From positions 58,781,100 to 58,845,099 of the forward strand of contig CM054060.1 of NCBI GenBank assembly GCA_028641055.1: 64,000 nucleotides of DNA, written 5' to 3'. Positions 46,053 through 58,212 of this stretch are shown piece after piece. The translations under genes and the position numbers were made by a program. Origin of the DNA: Alopecurus myosuroides. Its lineage: Eukaryota > Streptophyta > Magnoliopsida > Poales > Poaceae. How positions within the stretch are numbered: the stretch's first letter is position 1; each line of letters starts with the position of its first letter. The notes beneath the pieces were generated by a model, which was given only the letters and a program-made list of their open reading frames with translations, was not told the DNA's origin and ran no database searches.

Positions 46053-47025
46053 CCATTGCTTGTTGCACGTGTCTTACTAGCATGCTTAGGGTTGTTTTGC
46101 TCGAGTCTGTTACCCGTTACCTTCTGTTACTACTCTATTATGTTCTGGGGGCTCGATGTTAATCAATCAATCCTGTTAATGCTAATGGTAATAATAATTT
46201 GATGATAAGGCACCGGCAGGAGGCCCTGTGTGGTTTTGAGGCCTGCTAGTGTCGACCCTAATAGGAAAAGGGTCTTGTCTACTGATCTATGATGAGCGCA
46301 CTACCCGCATGTGGGAAGCGAGTATGGGCGCCCCCCCTCAATTGGACTCGATTCGCATCTCGTCCAAATCGCCTCATTTAGTTCGTGTTTTCCATTTGCC
46401 GCATGCATGTTTTTTCGAGCCCAGGCCAGGGTGGAACTTTTGTAGTCGGCATATAGGGGGACACGGTCTTAGAGTGCTATGAGGGTCCCTTTTCTTCGGG
46501 GCTCGATTAGCCGTGCGCCCAAGGTGCTTTGGGCTTGATGCGAAGAAGAGTTGGGTTGTGTTGAGTGTCTCGCTTGGTGGGTTTGATTCTCGTCTGGCGG
46601 GATATTCTTACGTGTACGGCCAAATTGGTGCAACCCTGCAGGGATAAATCTTCTCGAGAAGCCGTGTTTTCCGCGGTTATGGATTACTTGGTGAAAGTAC
46701 TGGCTAACAAGTACTCAGGACAACTTAAACCTAATGATTAACAACCTTACACCCAATGATTAACAACTTGACTAGTAATAGGCTTATTGACACAATAATC
46801 TGAACCATCATTAATTCAACTGTGTGAGTTATCCTCGGATTGCTTCTTTGGATAAAGGGGCGAGATCCAGGATGGGTTTGTTTGAAGTTATCTTTCAGTT
46901 GGTTACAATACTCGATCTTATCTTCTTTCTGTTAGTCGGAACTTGTAGTATATCTCTGTAGTTGGTTAGAGCAGCCCGCTGCAGCTTTTATATCACCCCT
47001 TCATTCCGTTGAACCCAAAGCATAT

Positions 47026-47307
47026 GTGCTTGTGTTGACGGGTTACACTTTGGTGAACTGTGAGTCTTGCTTGCCAGTACTTGGATGTACTGACCCCTTT
47101 GGGGATGTGGTTTACGCAGACGACGATTCCGAGGATCCCCATGGTGGCTACTACGTGGATGACGGCGAGACTGCTGACGAGAGTATAGCGGACCCTAGGA
47201 GGATCCGAGACTACGTGGATGGGCTTCGTCTTCTTTATTTTCACCGGCTTCTTAAGCCTTTTGGATTTGTCTGTACTCAGACACTTTGTTTGCTTCCGCT
47301 GATGTAA
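47026..47307 (+). CDS. Conserved acidic frame near the 3' end of LTR 1, unknown
   Basis: Contains VVYADDDSEDPHGGYYVDDG and RIRDYVDGLRLLYF. Open also at 52327-52563 and 57535-57816. The acidic block resembles short frames often seen in related cereal LTRs, but I know no function. Copies are too similar to test selection. Confidence 0.25.
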   Translation: MLVLTGYTLVNCESCLPVLGCTDPFGDVVYADDDSEDPHGGYYVDDGETADESIADPRRIRDYVDGLRLLYFHRLLKPFGFVCTQTLCLLPLM

Positions 47308-47663
47308 TGATGCTATGTTCGGACATGTGTCCTCTGAATGAGTGTATTTGCTATTCTCTGCCTTAGTGAAGGCTATTTGCAACCTTAGTTCAATCTTTTG
47401 TGTCTTAGAGATGTGTTGTGGTATCATTCCGTTTAACGCTGTTGACGTACCATGCGTGATTGATATGAAGTACGTCGACAGTAGTGCCTTTGATCTCTAG
47501 TGGATAGTTTACATCGACGATGGAATAGCAGAGCTTGTGTTGTCGCGCATAAGCGTTGGCCTACTAGGAAGCTAGGACGTGGGAGCAGGTATGCCCCATA
47601 ATCCAAGCATCTGCTATCCAGTTCGGCCCGATGAGTATCCCCTAGAAGTCAGGGTGCGACAAA

Positions 47664-47676
47664 TGGTATCAGAGCC
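47664..47676 (+). other. Primer-binding site of the array, internal segment 1
   Basis: TGGTATCAGAGCC is complementary to the 3' end of plant initiator tRNA-Met and lies two bases after the LTR. An identical copy is in internal segment 2. Confidence 0.85.
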
Positions 47677-48465
47677 TGTCTGCCTGTAGGATCCCTTTTT
47701 AATGGTCGCAGTTGAGTCTAGAAACTATTTTGTAGCTATATAGGAAAAATGAAACGTGAGAGTAGGAATTCTGTTCTTTTTCTTCTTTCCCCACCCACCC
47801 TCCCTTTTTCTGGTAAGGAAGTGCAACGTTGTTTTTCTCTTCTCATCTAAACTTTCAAGTTAGGATTTCACGAATTCTGGTTTCTCTAGGATGGTTATAT
47901 CTACTAGACCATAGGAATGGAGGTGGTTGTGACATGATTTATCATGTTGCCTACTCACGATTGAGAACGGAGGCGTGTAAGCCCCGGAAGCAAATCCTCT
48001 ATTCCTTAAGCAGTAGATATTGATCCTTTAGAAGCCCGGATGGGTTTTCCGTAGTACCTCAGGAGTTTTGTTCTCGTTTTCCCCGATGTTGATATCCTGT
48101 TCTTCTCAACAGACTTTTCGTCCGTTCAAACCTTGTTGTTGCTTCCCAATTCAGTTCTGCTACCGGCGTCTAATCAATAACTCTATTCCACCCTTCTGAC
48201 AGATAGTCTATTCTCAAAATGAATCAAGTTCTATCTAACTATACACCCTCGATACAAAACCTCTACCTTTACTTGAAAAAGTTCCGGTGGTTACCAAATT
48301 CCTTGACATCTTTCCAGAAGAGTTGCCAGGAATGCCTATCATTTTGAACTTCCAGAAAAACTATCCAAGGTGCACGATGTGTTTCACGTGTCACAGCTCA
48401 CAAGGATCTTCGCAAGAAGTATCCGGACCTTTCTTTTTCTCAGTAGGAATCTCGGGGCGCGATTC

Positions 48466-48483
48466 CTTCAAGGGGGGGCGTTT
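48466..48483 (+). other. Polypurine tract before LTR 2
   Basis: TTCAAGGGGGGGCGTTT directly precedes TGTAACATCC. The same tract precedes LTR 3 at about 53722-53739. Confidence 0.7.
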
Positions 48484-51400
48484 TGTAACATCCCAAGTAT
48501 GAAAAATAGCCGTTAGAATGTTTGCTCCTTGTTATTTTATGTTTTGCATCATGGCATCATGTTGATTGCAATTGTTTTGCTTGTTTTCCTTTTGTTTTCC
48601 TCTGTTTTCATTTGTTTTCCAACTGTTTTCATTTGTTTTCCTTTGTTTTCTATTTGAATTTCAAACCAAAATTCAAACCTTTTGTTTCATCCTTGTGATG
48701 TTACAATTTCCAAAAGATTATTTCAAATCAAAACAATTATTTGCTTCCATTAAAGTTGTGATTCCAAACTGTTGTTTGTTTCTATCAAAAATTCATTCAA
48801 TATCAAACCCTTTTCAAATTCAATTAATTTCCAAAACAGCAACCCTTTTGGAAAATTATGAAAATGACAAAACCCTTTCATATTTGTTTCCATTAATCTG
48901 AGGTTCAAACTAATTAAATTGTTGCTTTCAATATTTCACTTAATACCCAGAATTCATTTAAATTGCATTCCAATTCATTTAATTTTCCAAACAACAACCA
49001 TTTGAATCAATGAAACAAAACACTCCAACCATTTTGCTTAAAAATAACTTGAGGGCCCAAAAACCAATTATATGTTTCTTTTTAATAATAACTCACTTAA
49101 TCTCAAATTATTTCAAATCTCAATCAAATTACAAATAGTATTTATATTTGAACTTTTTGTAAAATAAAATTTGGCAAGTGGTTGATGTTAACCTAAATAA
49201 CTATAACAAAATTTTCCCTAAAATGTTCTACCCCAAAACCATCCTTTCTCTTCCTTTTCCAATGCAGCAAAAAAAAAATAGAACCAAAATAAAAATAAAA
49301 AAACAGCTAGCAGGGAGAGGGGCATGGCCCAGCCCAACTCCCCCTAGAGGCCCAATACCCCTTCGAGGGTTGTCTTCCTCCTCTGTACGGCGCACCATCC
49401 AGGGTGCACACGTAGCAGAGGAGGTGCAGGCAACGGCTGATGCCCCTCCACCCCTCCTATAACTCTTGGAGCTCGAGCCCTAGGGTTCCTAACCCTAACC
49501 TCTTCCCCTCCTTCCTTCTTCCCTGCCTCCACTCTTCCCTCTTTCTTCCACTCTCTCCTCTCCAATCTCTCTGTATCTTTTTTATGTACTGAATCCTCAC
49601 CACCGAGTCCCTCTCCCTCCGGCGATCACCGGAGCTCCGGGCTCCCTCCGGCCCGGGCGACCGCGGGAATGGAACCCCGCGGCCGCCCTCTCCCTCCCCA
49701 TCACCTCGGCGCGTGCGGGGATGCACCCCATCGCCGGCGCCATCGCCTCCCGCCGCCAGCGACGACCTGCTCACCACCGACCTCCTCCTGTTCCTGTCCG
49801 CTCGAGGCCATCGAGGTGAGACCTCCCGCTCCCCTTCCTCTCACCTCCCTCCTCCTCCCACGCTGCACCAGCACCCCACGCCCCTCCTGCCCACGGCCAC
49901 CGCGGCGAGAGAGCAGCGAACTGCCGGCGGCCAACCTCCCGCTCGATCTGTTTTCAGTTTGCAGTTCAGAACAAAAACCAGCCCGCAGCCACACCATAAC
50001 CCCCCCCCCCCCCCCCGAGCCCCTTCTCTGTCACAAACACAAGCATACCCTACTGGTAGCAGCCCCTTTGCGCTAGCAGCAGGTTGGGGGTTCGAGTCCC
50101 CCTCCCAACCATTAACCAAAACTTTTATTTTCCAATGTTTTGGCATAGCACCTTCCAAGAAATCACCAATAGGCCCCTGGTAATTATTTCTAGCCCCTGT
50201 AAAAATATTTTTCCAAGTCCCTAGATTCATAAAAATGGCAGATTTGCACCTTAACTTGTAAAATGCATAAGAAATTCATCCCAACTCCAAATTCAACATT
50301 TTTAGTATGTTTTCTGTACCAAATTAAATGTTCTATCCAAATATAAATTTGTTTACTGTTTTGAATATTTTAAATTGGTAAAACATTTGAATTCTTGCTT
50401 AAATCACTTAAACTTGCAAAAATCATAACTTGTTCATAAAAATTCCAAATTCCACAAACTAAATATGTTTTCCAATCAACTTTTCATGTACTTTCTAAAT
50501 ATAAACTTTGTGTACTATTTTGAATAATTTAAATTGCAGAAAACAATTGTTTCTTAATTAATTCATTTAAAATTGCCAAATTAATAACTTGCTCATTTTA
50601 AATCCAATTTCAACAAATGAAATATGTTTTCCATGCAAAATTAAACCACCTTTACAAATATAAACTTTGTTTCATGTTTTGAACAACTAAAATTGGTGGA
50701 AACAACAAATGCTTGTGTAACTACATTAAGAAGCCAAAATTCTTAACCTGTTAAATGAAATTCCACACTTGGTAAATTCCTTTCTACTTGCATCTATTGT
50801 TGTTCTCTTATTTGTTTTCCTCATCCATGCATCATGCTAATTCACTTACACGTGTTGATTAGTTGTAAAACAATTAATTCAACCATAATTCATGGGCTTT
50901 CCATATGCAATCCAATTGCATATGGGTCCATTTAATCATGTTGCTATCTTGTCAAGTAGTTTATTTTTGTTGCATCAATTAAATGGTCACGCATCATCCC
51001 ATGATTGTGCATTATAATATGTTATTGATTGTTCGTCTCTTTTCGATTGTTTGTTTGCTTCTTCTCGATTAGACGACGACGTTGAGACCGACGAGGTTTA
51101 CGATTCTACTTCCGAGGATTTTAGCTCAGTACCAGGCTACTGGGTTTGCAGGCAAGTTATCACTCACATGAACCACTGTGTTCCTTTCAACCCTGGTTAC
51201 CGATACTTCCCGTTGTCTATTCTGCTAGCCATATGTATCGTTGCTTGTTCTCCGAACCTATCACATGAATCCCTTAACCCTGATATTGCCTCACCTCCAC
51301 TCCTATAACCATTGCTTGTTGCCCGTGTCTTACTAGCATGCTTAGGGTTGTTTTGCTCGAGTTTGTTACCCGTTACCTTCTGTTACTACTCTATTATGTT

Positions 51401-52917
51401 CTGGGGGCTCGATGTTAATCAATCAATCCTGTTAATGCTAATGGTAATAATAATTTGATGATAAGGCACCGGCAGGAGGCCCTGTGTGGTTTTGAGGCCT
51501 GCTAGTGTCGACCCTAATAGGAAAAGGGTCTTGTCTACTGATCCATGATGAGCGCACTACCCGCATGTGGGAAGCGAGTATGGGCGCCCCCCCTCAATTT
51601 GACTCGATTCGCATCTCGTCCAAATCGCCTTATTTAGTTCGTGTTTTCCATTTGCCGCATGCATGTTTTTGCGAGCCCAGGCCAGGGTGGAACTTTTGTA
51701 GTCGGCATATAGGGGGACACGGTCTTAGAGTGCTATGAGGGTCCCTTTTCTTCGGGGCTCGATTAGATGTGCGCCCAAGGTGCTTTGGGCTTGATGCGAA
51801 GAAGAGTTGGGTTGTGTTGAGTGTCTCGCTTGGTGGGTTTGATTCCCGTCTGGCGGGATATTCTTACGTGTACGGCCAAATTGGTGCAACCCTGCAAGGA
51901 TAAATCTTCTCGAGAAGCCGTGTTTTCCGCGGTTATGGATTACTTGGTGAAAGTACTGGCTAACAAGTACTCAGGACAACTTAAACCTAATGATTAACAA
52001 CCTTACACCCAATGATTAACAACTTGACTAGTAATAGGCTTATTGACACAATAATCTGAACCATCATTAATTCAACTGTGTGAGTTATCCTCGGATTGCT
52101 TCTTTGGATAAAGGGGCGAGATCCAGGATGGGTTTGTTTGAAGTTATCTTTCAGTTGGTTACAATACTCGATCTTATCTTCTTTCTGTTAGCCGGAACTT
52201 GTAGTATATCTCTGTAGTTGGTTAGAGCAGCCCGCTGCAGCTTTTATATCACCCCTTCATTCCGTTGAACCCAAAGCATCTGTGCTTGTGTTGACGGGTT
52301 ACACTTTGGTGAACTGTCAGTCTTGATTGCTAGTACTTGGATGTACTGACCCCTTTGGGGCTGTGGTTTACGCAGACGACGATTCCGAGGATCCCCATGG
52401 TGGCTACTACGTGGATGACGGCGAGACTGCTGATGAGAGTATAGCGGACCCGGGCAGGATCCGAGACTACGTGGATGGGCTTCGTCTTCTTTATTTTCCC
52501 CGGCTTCTTAAGCCTTTTGGATTTGTCTGTACTCAGACACTTTGTTTGCTTCCGCTGATGTAATGATGCTATGTTCGGACATGTGTCCTCTGAATGAGTG
52601 TATTTGCTATTCTCTGCCTTAGTGAAGGCTATTTGCAACCTTAGTTCAATCTTTTGTGTCTTAGAGATGTGTTGTGGTACCATTCCGTTTAACGCTGTTG
52701 ACGTACCATGCGTGATTGATATGAAGTACGTCGACAGTAGTGCCTTTGATCTCTAGTGGATAGTTTACATCGACGATGGAATAGCAGAGCTTGTGTTGTC
52801 GCGCATAAGCGCTGGCCTACTAGGAAGCTAGGACGTGGGAGCAGGTATGCCCCATAATCCAAGCATCTGCTATCCAGTTCGGCCCGATGAGTATCCCCTA
52901 GAAGTCAGGGTGCGACA
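48484..52917 (+). repeat. LTR 2 of the array (4434 bp)
   Basis: Same structure as LTR 1, with a 17-base C tract. By eye it shares about 25-30 variants with LTR 3 against LTR 1 (for example CCCGGGCAGG against CCCTAGGAGG near 52450) and has about a dozen of its own. Confidence 0.9.
50085..50101 (+). other. tRNA T-arm-like motif in LTR 2
   Basis: Same GGGGGTTCGAGTCCCCC as in LTR 1, unchanged. Confidence 0.6.
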
Positions 52918-53739
52918 AATGGTATCAGAGCCTGTCTGCCTGTAGGATCCCTTTTTAATGGTCGCAGTTGAGTCTAGAAACTATTTTGTAGCTATATAGG
53001 AAAAATGAAACGTGAGAGTAGGAATTCTGTTCTTTTTCTTCTTTCCCCACCCACCCTCCCTTTTTCTGGTAAGGAAGTGCAACGTTGTTTTTCTCTTCTC
53101 ATCTAAACTTTCAAGTTAGGATTTCACGAATTCTGGTTTCTCTAGGATGGTTATATCTACTAGACCATAGGAATGGACGTGGTTGTGACATGATTTATCA
53201 TGTTGCCTACTCACGATTGAGAACGGAGGCGTGTAAGCCCCGGAAGCAGATCCTCTATTCCTTAAGCAGTAGATATTGATCCTTTAGAAGCCCGGATGGG
53301 TTTTCCGTAGTACCTCAGGAGTTTTGTTCTCGTTTTCCCCGATGTTGATATCCTGTTCTTCTCAACAGCCTTTTCGTCCGTTCAAACCTTGTTGTTGCTT
53401 CCCAATTCAGTTCTGCTACCGGCGTCTAATCAATAACTCTATTCCACCCTTCTGACAGATAGTCTATTCTCAAAATGAATCAAGTTCTATCTAGCTATAC
53501 ACCCTTGATACAAAACCTCTACCTTTACTTGAAAATGTTCCGGTGGTTACCAAATTCCTTGACATCTTTCCAGAAGAGTTGCCAGGAATGCCTATCATTT
53601 TGAACTTCCAGAAAAACTATCCAAGGTGCACGATGTGTTTCACGTGTCACAGCTCACGAGGATCTTCGCAAGAAGTATCCGGACCTTTCTTTTTCTCAGT
53701 AGGAATCTCGGGGCGCGATTCCTTCAAGGGGGGGCGTTT
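52918..53739 (+). mobile_element. Internal segment 2 of the array (822 bp)
   Basis: Same length and content as internal segment 1, differing by about six substitutions by eye (for example ACAGCCTTTTCG against ACAGACTTTTCG). It carries the same deletion fusing the protease-reverse transcriptase linker to the integrase C-terminus. Confidence 0.85.
52920..52932 (+). other. Primer-binding site of the array, internal segment 2
   Basis: TGGTATCAGAGCC, identical to 47664-47676. Confidence 0.85.
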
Positions 53740-56700
53740 TGTAACATCCCAAGTATGAAAAATAGCCATTAGAATGTTTGCTCCTTGTTATTTTATGTTT
53801 TGCATCATGGCATCATGTTGATTGCAATTGTTTTGCTTGTTTTCCTTTTGTTTTCCTCTGTTTTCATTTGTTTTCCAACTGTTTTCATTTGTTTTCCTTT
53901 GTTTTCTATTTGAATTTCAAACCAAAATTCAAACCTTTTGTTTCATCCTTGTGATGTTACAATTTCCAAAAGATTATTTCAAATCAAAACAATTATTTGC
54001 TTCCATTAAAGTTGTGATTCCAAACTGTTGTTTGTTTCTATCAAAAATTCATTCAATATCAAACCCTTTTCAAATTCAATTAATTTCCAAAACAGCAACC
54101 CTTTTGGAAAATTATGAAAATGACAAAACCCTTTCATCATTTGTTTCCATTAATCTGAGGTTCAAACTAATTAAATTGTTGCTTTCAATATTTCACTTAA
54201 TACCCAGAATTCATTTAAATTGCATTCCAATTCATTTAATTTTCCAAACAACAACCATTTGAATCAATGAAACAAAATACTCCAACCATTTTGCTTCAAA
54301 ATAACTTGAGGGCCCAAAAACCAATTATATGTTTCTTTTTAATAATAACTCACTTAATCTCAAATTATTTCAAATCTCAATCAAATTACAAATAGTATTT
54401 ATATTTGAACTTTTTGTAAAATAAAATTTGGCAAGTGGTTGATGTTAACCTAAATAACTATAACAAAATTTTCCCTAAAATGTTCTACCCCAAAACCATC
54501 CTTTCTCTTCCTTTTCCAATGCAGCAAAAAAAAAATAGAACCAAAATAAAAATAAAAAAACAGCTAGCAGGGAGAGGGGCATGGCCCAGCCCAACTCCCC
54601 CTAGAGGCCCAATACCCCTTCGAGGGTTGTCTTCCTCCTCTGTACGGCGCACCATCCAGGGTGCACACGTAGCAGAGGAGGTGCAGGCAACGGCTGATGC
54701 CCCTCCACCCCTCCTATAACTCCTGGAGCTCGAGCCCTAGGGTTCCTAACCCTAACCTCTTCCCCTCCTTCCTTCTTCCCCGCCTCCACTCTTCCCTCTT
54801 TCTTCCACTCTCTCCTCTCCAATCTCTCTGTATCTTTTTTATGTACTGAATCCTCACCACCGAGTCCCTCTCCCTCCGGCGATCACCGGAGCTCCGGGCT
54901 CCCTCCGGCCCGGGCGACCGCGGGAATGGAACCCCGCGGCCGCCCTCTCCCTCCCCATCACCTCGGCGCGTGCGGGGACGCACCCCATCGCCGGCGCCAT
55001 CGCCTCCCGCCGCCAGCGACGACCTGCTCACCACCGACCTCCTCCTGTTCCTGTCCGCTCGAGGCCATCGAGGTGAGACCTCCCGCTCCCCTTCCTCTCA
55101 CCTCCCTCCTCCTCCCACGCTGCACCAGCACCCCACGCCCCTCCTGCCCACGGCCACCGCGGCGAGAGAGCAGCGAACTGCCGGCGGCCAACCTCCCGCT
55201 CGATCTGTTTTCAGTTCGCAGTTCAGAACAAAAACCAGCCCGCAGCCACACCATAACCCCCCCCCCCCCCCGAGCCCCTTCTCTGTCACAAACACAAGCA
55301 TACCCTACTGGTAGCAGCCCCTTTGCGCTAGCAGCAGGTTGGGGGTTCGAGTCCCCCTCCCAACCATTAACCAAAACTTTTATTTTCCAATGTTTTGGCA
55401 CAGCACCTTCCAAGAAATCACCAATAGGCCCCTGGTAATTATTTCTAGCCCCTGTAAAAATATTTTTCCAAGTCCCTAGATTCATAAAAATGGCAGATTT
55501 GCACCTTAACTTGTAAAATGCATAAGAAATTCATCCCAACTCCAAATTCAACATTTTTAGTATGTTTTCTGTACCAAATTAAATGTTCTATCCAAATATA
55601 AAATTTGTTTACTGTTTTGAATATTTTAAATTGGTAAAACATTTGAATTCTTGCTTAAATCACTTAAACTTGCAAAAATCATAACTTGTTCATAAAAATT
55701 CCAAATTCCACAAACTAAATATGTTTTCCAATCAACTTTTCATGTACTTTCCAAATATCAACTTTGTGTACTGTTTTGAATAATTTAAATTGCAGAAAAC
55801 AATTGTTTCTTAATTAATTCATTTAAAATTGCCAAATTAATAACTTGCTCATTTAAATCCAATTTCAACAAATGAAATATGTTTTCCATGCAAAATTAAA
55901 CCACCTTTACAAATATAAACTTTGTTTCATGTTTTGAACAATTAAAATTGGTGGAAACAACAAATGCTTGTGTAACTACATTAAGAAGCCAAAATTCTTA
56001 ACATGTTAAATGAAATTCCACACTTGGTAAATTCCTTTCTACTTGCATCTATTGTTGTTCTCTTATTTGTTTTCCTCATCCATGCATCATGCTAATTCAC
56101 TTACACATGTTGATTAGTTGTAAAACAATTAATTGAACCATAATTCATGGGCTTTCCATATGCAATCCAATTGCATATGGGTCCATTTAATCATGTTGCT
56201 ATCTTGTCAAGTAGTTTATTTTTGTTGCATCAATTAAATGGTCATGCATCATCCCATGATTGTGCATTATAATATGTTATTGATTGTTCGTCTCTTTTCG
56301 ATTTTTTGTTTGCTTCTTCTCGATTAGACGACGACGTTGAGACCGACGAGGTTTACGATTCTACTTCCGAGGATTTTAGCTCAGTACCAGGCTACTGGGT
56401 TTGCAGGCAAGTTATCACTCACATGAACCACTGTGTTCCTTTCAACCCTGGTTACCGATACTTCCCGTTGTCTATTCTGCTAGCCATATGTATCGTTGCT
56501 TGTTCTCCGAACCTATCACATGAATCCCTTAACCCTGATATTGCCTCACCTCCACTCCTATAACCATTGCTTGTTGCCCGTGTCTTACTAGCATGCTTAG
56601 GGTTGTTTTGCTCGAGTCTGTTACCGTTACCTTCTGTTACTACTCTATTATGTTCTGGGGGCTCGATGTTAATCAATCAATCCTGTTAATGCTAATGGTA

Positions 56701-58170
56701 ATAATAATTTGATGATAAGGCACCGGCAGGAGGCCCTGTGTGGTTTTGAGGCCTGCTAGTGTCGACCCTAATAGGAAAAGGGTCTTGTCTACTGATCCAT
56801 GATGAGCGCACTACCCGCATGTGGGAAGCGAGTATGGGCGCCCCCCTCAATTTGACTCGATTCGCATCTCGTCCAAATCGCCTCATTTAGTTCGTGTTTT
56901 CCATTTGTCGCATGCATGTTTTTGCGAGCCCAGGCCAGGGTGGAACTTTTGTAGTCGGCATATAGGGGGACACGGTCTTAGAGTGCTATGAGGGTCCCTT
57001 TTCTTCGGGGCTCGATTAGCCGTGCGCCCAAGGTGCTTTGGGCTTGATGCGAAGAAGAGTTGGGTTGTGTTGAGTGTCTCGCTTGGTGGGTTTGATTCCC
57101 GTCTGACGGGATATTCTTACGTGTACGGCCAAATTGGTGCAACCCTGCAGGGATAAATCTTCTCGAGAAGCCGTGTTTTCCGCGGTTATGGATTACTTGG
57201 TGAAAGTACAGGCTAACAAGTACTCAGGACAACTTAAACCTAATGATTAACAACCTTACACCCAATGATTAACAACTTGACTAGTAATAGGCTTATTGAC
57301 ACAATAATCTGAACCATCATTAATTCAACTGTGTGAGTTATCCTCGGATTGCTTCTTTGGATAAAGGGGCGAGATCCAGGATGGGTTTGTTTGAAGTTAT
57401 CTTTCAGTTGGTTACAATACTCGATCTTATCTTCTTTCTGTTAGCCGGAACTTGTAGTATATCTCTGTAGTTGGTTAGAGCAGCCCGCTGCAGCTTTTAT
57501 ATCACCCCTTCATTCCGTTGAACCTAAAGCATCTGTGCTTGTGTTGACGGGTTACACTTTGGTGAACTGTGAGTCTTGCTTGCCAGTACTTGGATGTACT
57601 GACCCCTTTGGGGCTGTGGTTTACGCAGACGACGATTCCGAGGATCCCCATGGTGGCTACTACGTGGATGACGGCGAGACTGCTGACGAGAGTATAGCGG
57701 ACCCGGGCAGGATCCGAGACTACGTGGATGGGCTTCGTCTTCTTTATTTTCCCCGGCTTCTTAAGCCTTTTGGATTTGTCTGTACTCAGACACTTTGTTT
57801 GCTTCCGCTGATGTAATGATGCTATGTTCGGACATGTGTCCTCTGAATGAGTGTATTTGCTATTCTCTGCCTTAGTGAAGGCTATTTGCAACCTTAGTTC
57901 AATCTTTTGTGTCTTAGAGATGTGTTGTGGTATCATTCCGTTTAACGCTGTTGACGTACCATGCGTGATTGATATGAAGTACGTCGACAGTAGTGCCTTT
58001 GATCTCTAGTGGATAGTTTACATCGACGATGGAATAGCAGAGCTTGTGTTGTCGCACATAAGCGCTGGCCTGCTAGGAAGCTAGGACGTGGGAGCAGGTA
58101 TGCCCCATAATCCAAGCATCTTCTATCCAGTTCGGCCCGATGAGTATCCCCTAGAAGTCAGGGTGCGACA
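53740..58170 (+). repeat. LTR 3 of the array (4431 bp)
   Basis: Same structure as LTRs 1 and 2, with a 15-base C tract. It ends GGTGCGACA and is followed by the target duplication AAAGT rather than a primer site. Confidence 0.9.
55341..55357 (+). other. tRNA T-arm-like motif in LTR 3
   Basis: Same GGGGGTTCGAGTCCCCC as in LTRs 1 and 2. Confidence 0.6.
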
Positions 58171-58175
58171 AAAGT
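58171..58175. repeat. Target-site duplication of the LTR array, right copy
   Basis: AAAGT, identical to 43224-43228. Confidence 0.9.
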
Positions 58176-58212
58176 CGTAGAATTGTATGTTAGAATCATG
58201 ATTCTGACAACT

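Larger units (their letters stand above)
43229..47661 (+). repeat. LTR 1 of the array (4433 bp)
   Basis: Starts with an AT-rich, CTTTTGTTTTCC-like zone. A GC-rich island at about 44180-44700 follows, then a C tract (15 C), a tRNA-arm-like motif at 44829-44845, AT-rich sequence, and two short conserved frames. By eye it is the most distinct of the three LTRs, with about 30 private differences. Confidence 0.9.
47662..48483 (+). mobile_element. Internal segment 1 of the array (822 bp)
   Basis: It opens AATGGTATCAGAGCC and ends in a polypurine tract. Near its 3' end one frame reads VVTKFLDIFPEELPGMP, the linker between protease and reverse transcriptase in gypsy pol. About 20 codons later another frame reads LPEKLSKVHDVFHVSQL, the C-terminal end of gypsy integrase. 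Reverse transcriptase, RNase H and the integrase core are therefore deleted between these points. It cannot encode its own mobilisation. Confidence 0.85.
43229..58170 (+). mobile_element. Tandem LTR retrotransposon array: LTR-internal-LTR-internal-LTR
   Basis: Three near-identical LTRs (4433, 4434 and 4431 bp) alternate with two 822-bp internal segments, all in one orientation. LTRs begin TGTAACATCCCAAG and end GGTGCGACA. Each internal segment starts with an initiator-tRNA-Met primer site and ends with a polypurine tract. Only the outermost ends are flanked by the duplication AAAGT, so the whole array behaves as one insertion. Internal segments keep only scraps of gypsy pol. The ends, primer and pol scraps suggest a deletion derivative of a chromovirus-like (Tekay/Del group) gypsy element. 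Confidence 0.9.
43085..58212 (+). mobile_element. Small MITE (about 180 bp) split by the LTR array
   Basis: AGTTGTCAGAATCATGATTC begins the left end (43085-43105) and the exact 21-bp reverse complement closes the right end (58192-58212). Without the 14.9-kb insertion the element would be about 180 bases. A 7-base direct repeat GCCAGAC lies two bases outside each end (43076-43082, 58215-58221), a possible target duplication. It interrupts the hAT transposase frame. Confidence 0.7.

Noticed and set aside
43229..58170. The tandem array as an assembly artefact
   Set aside because: The three LTRs and two internals each carry private variants and indels, and a perfect target duplication flanks the whole. 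Pure assembly duplication would give identical copies. Long reads should still confirm it.
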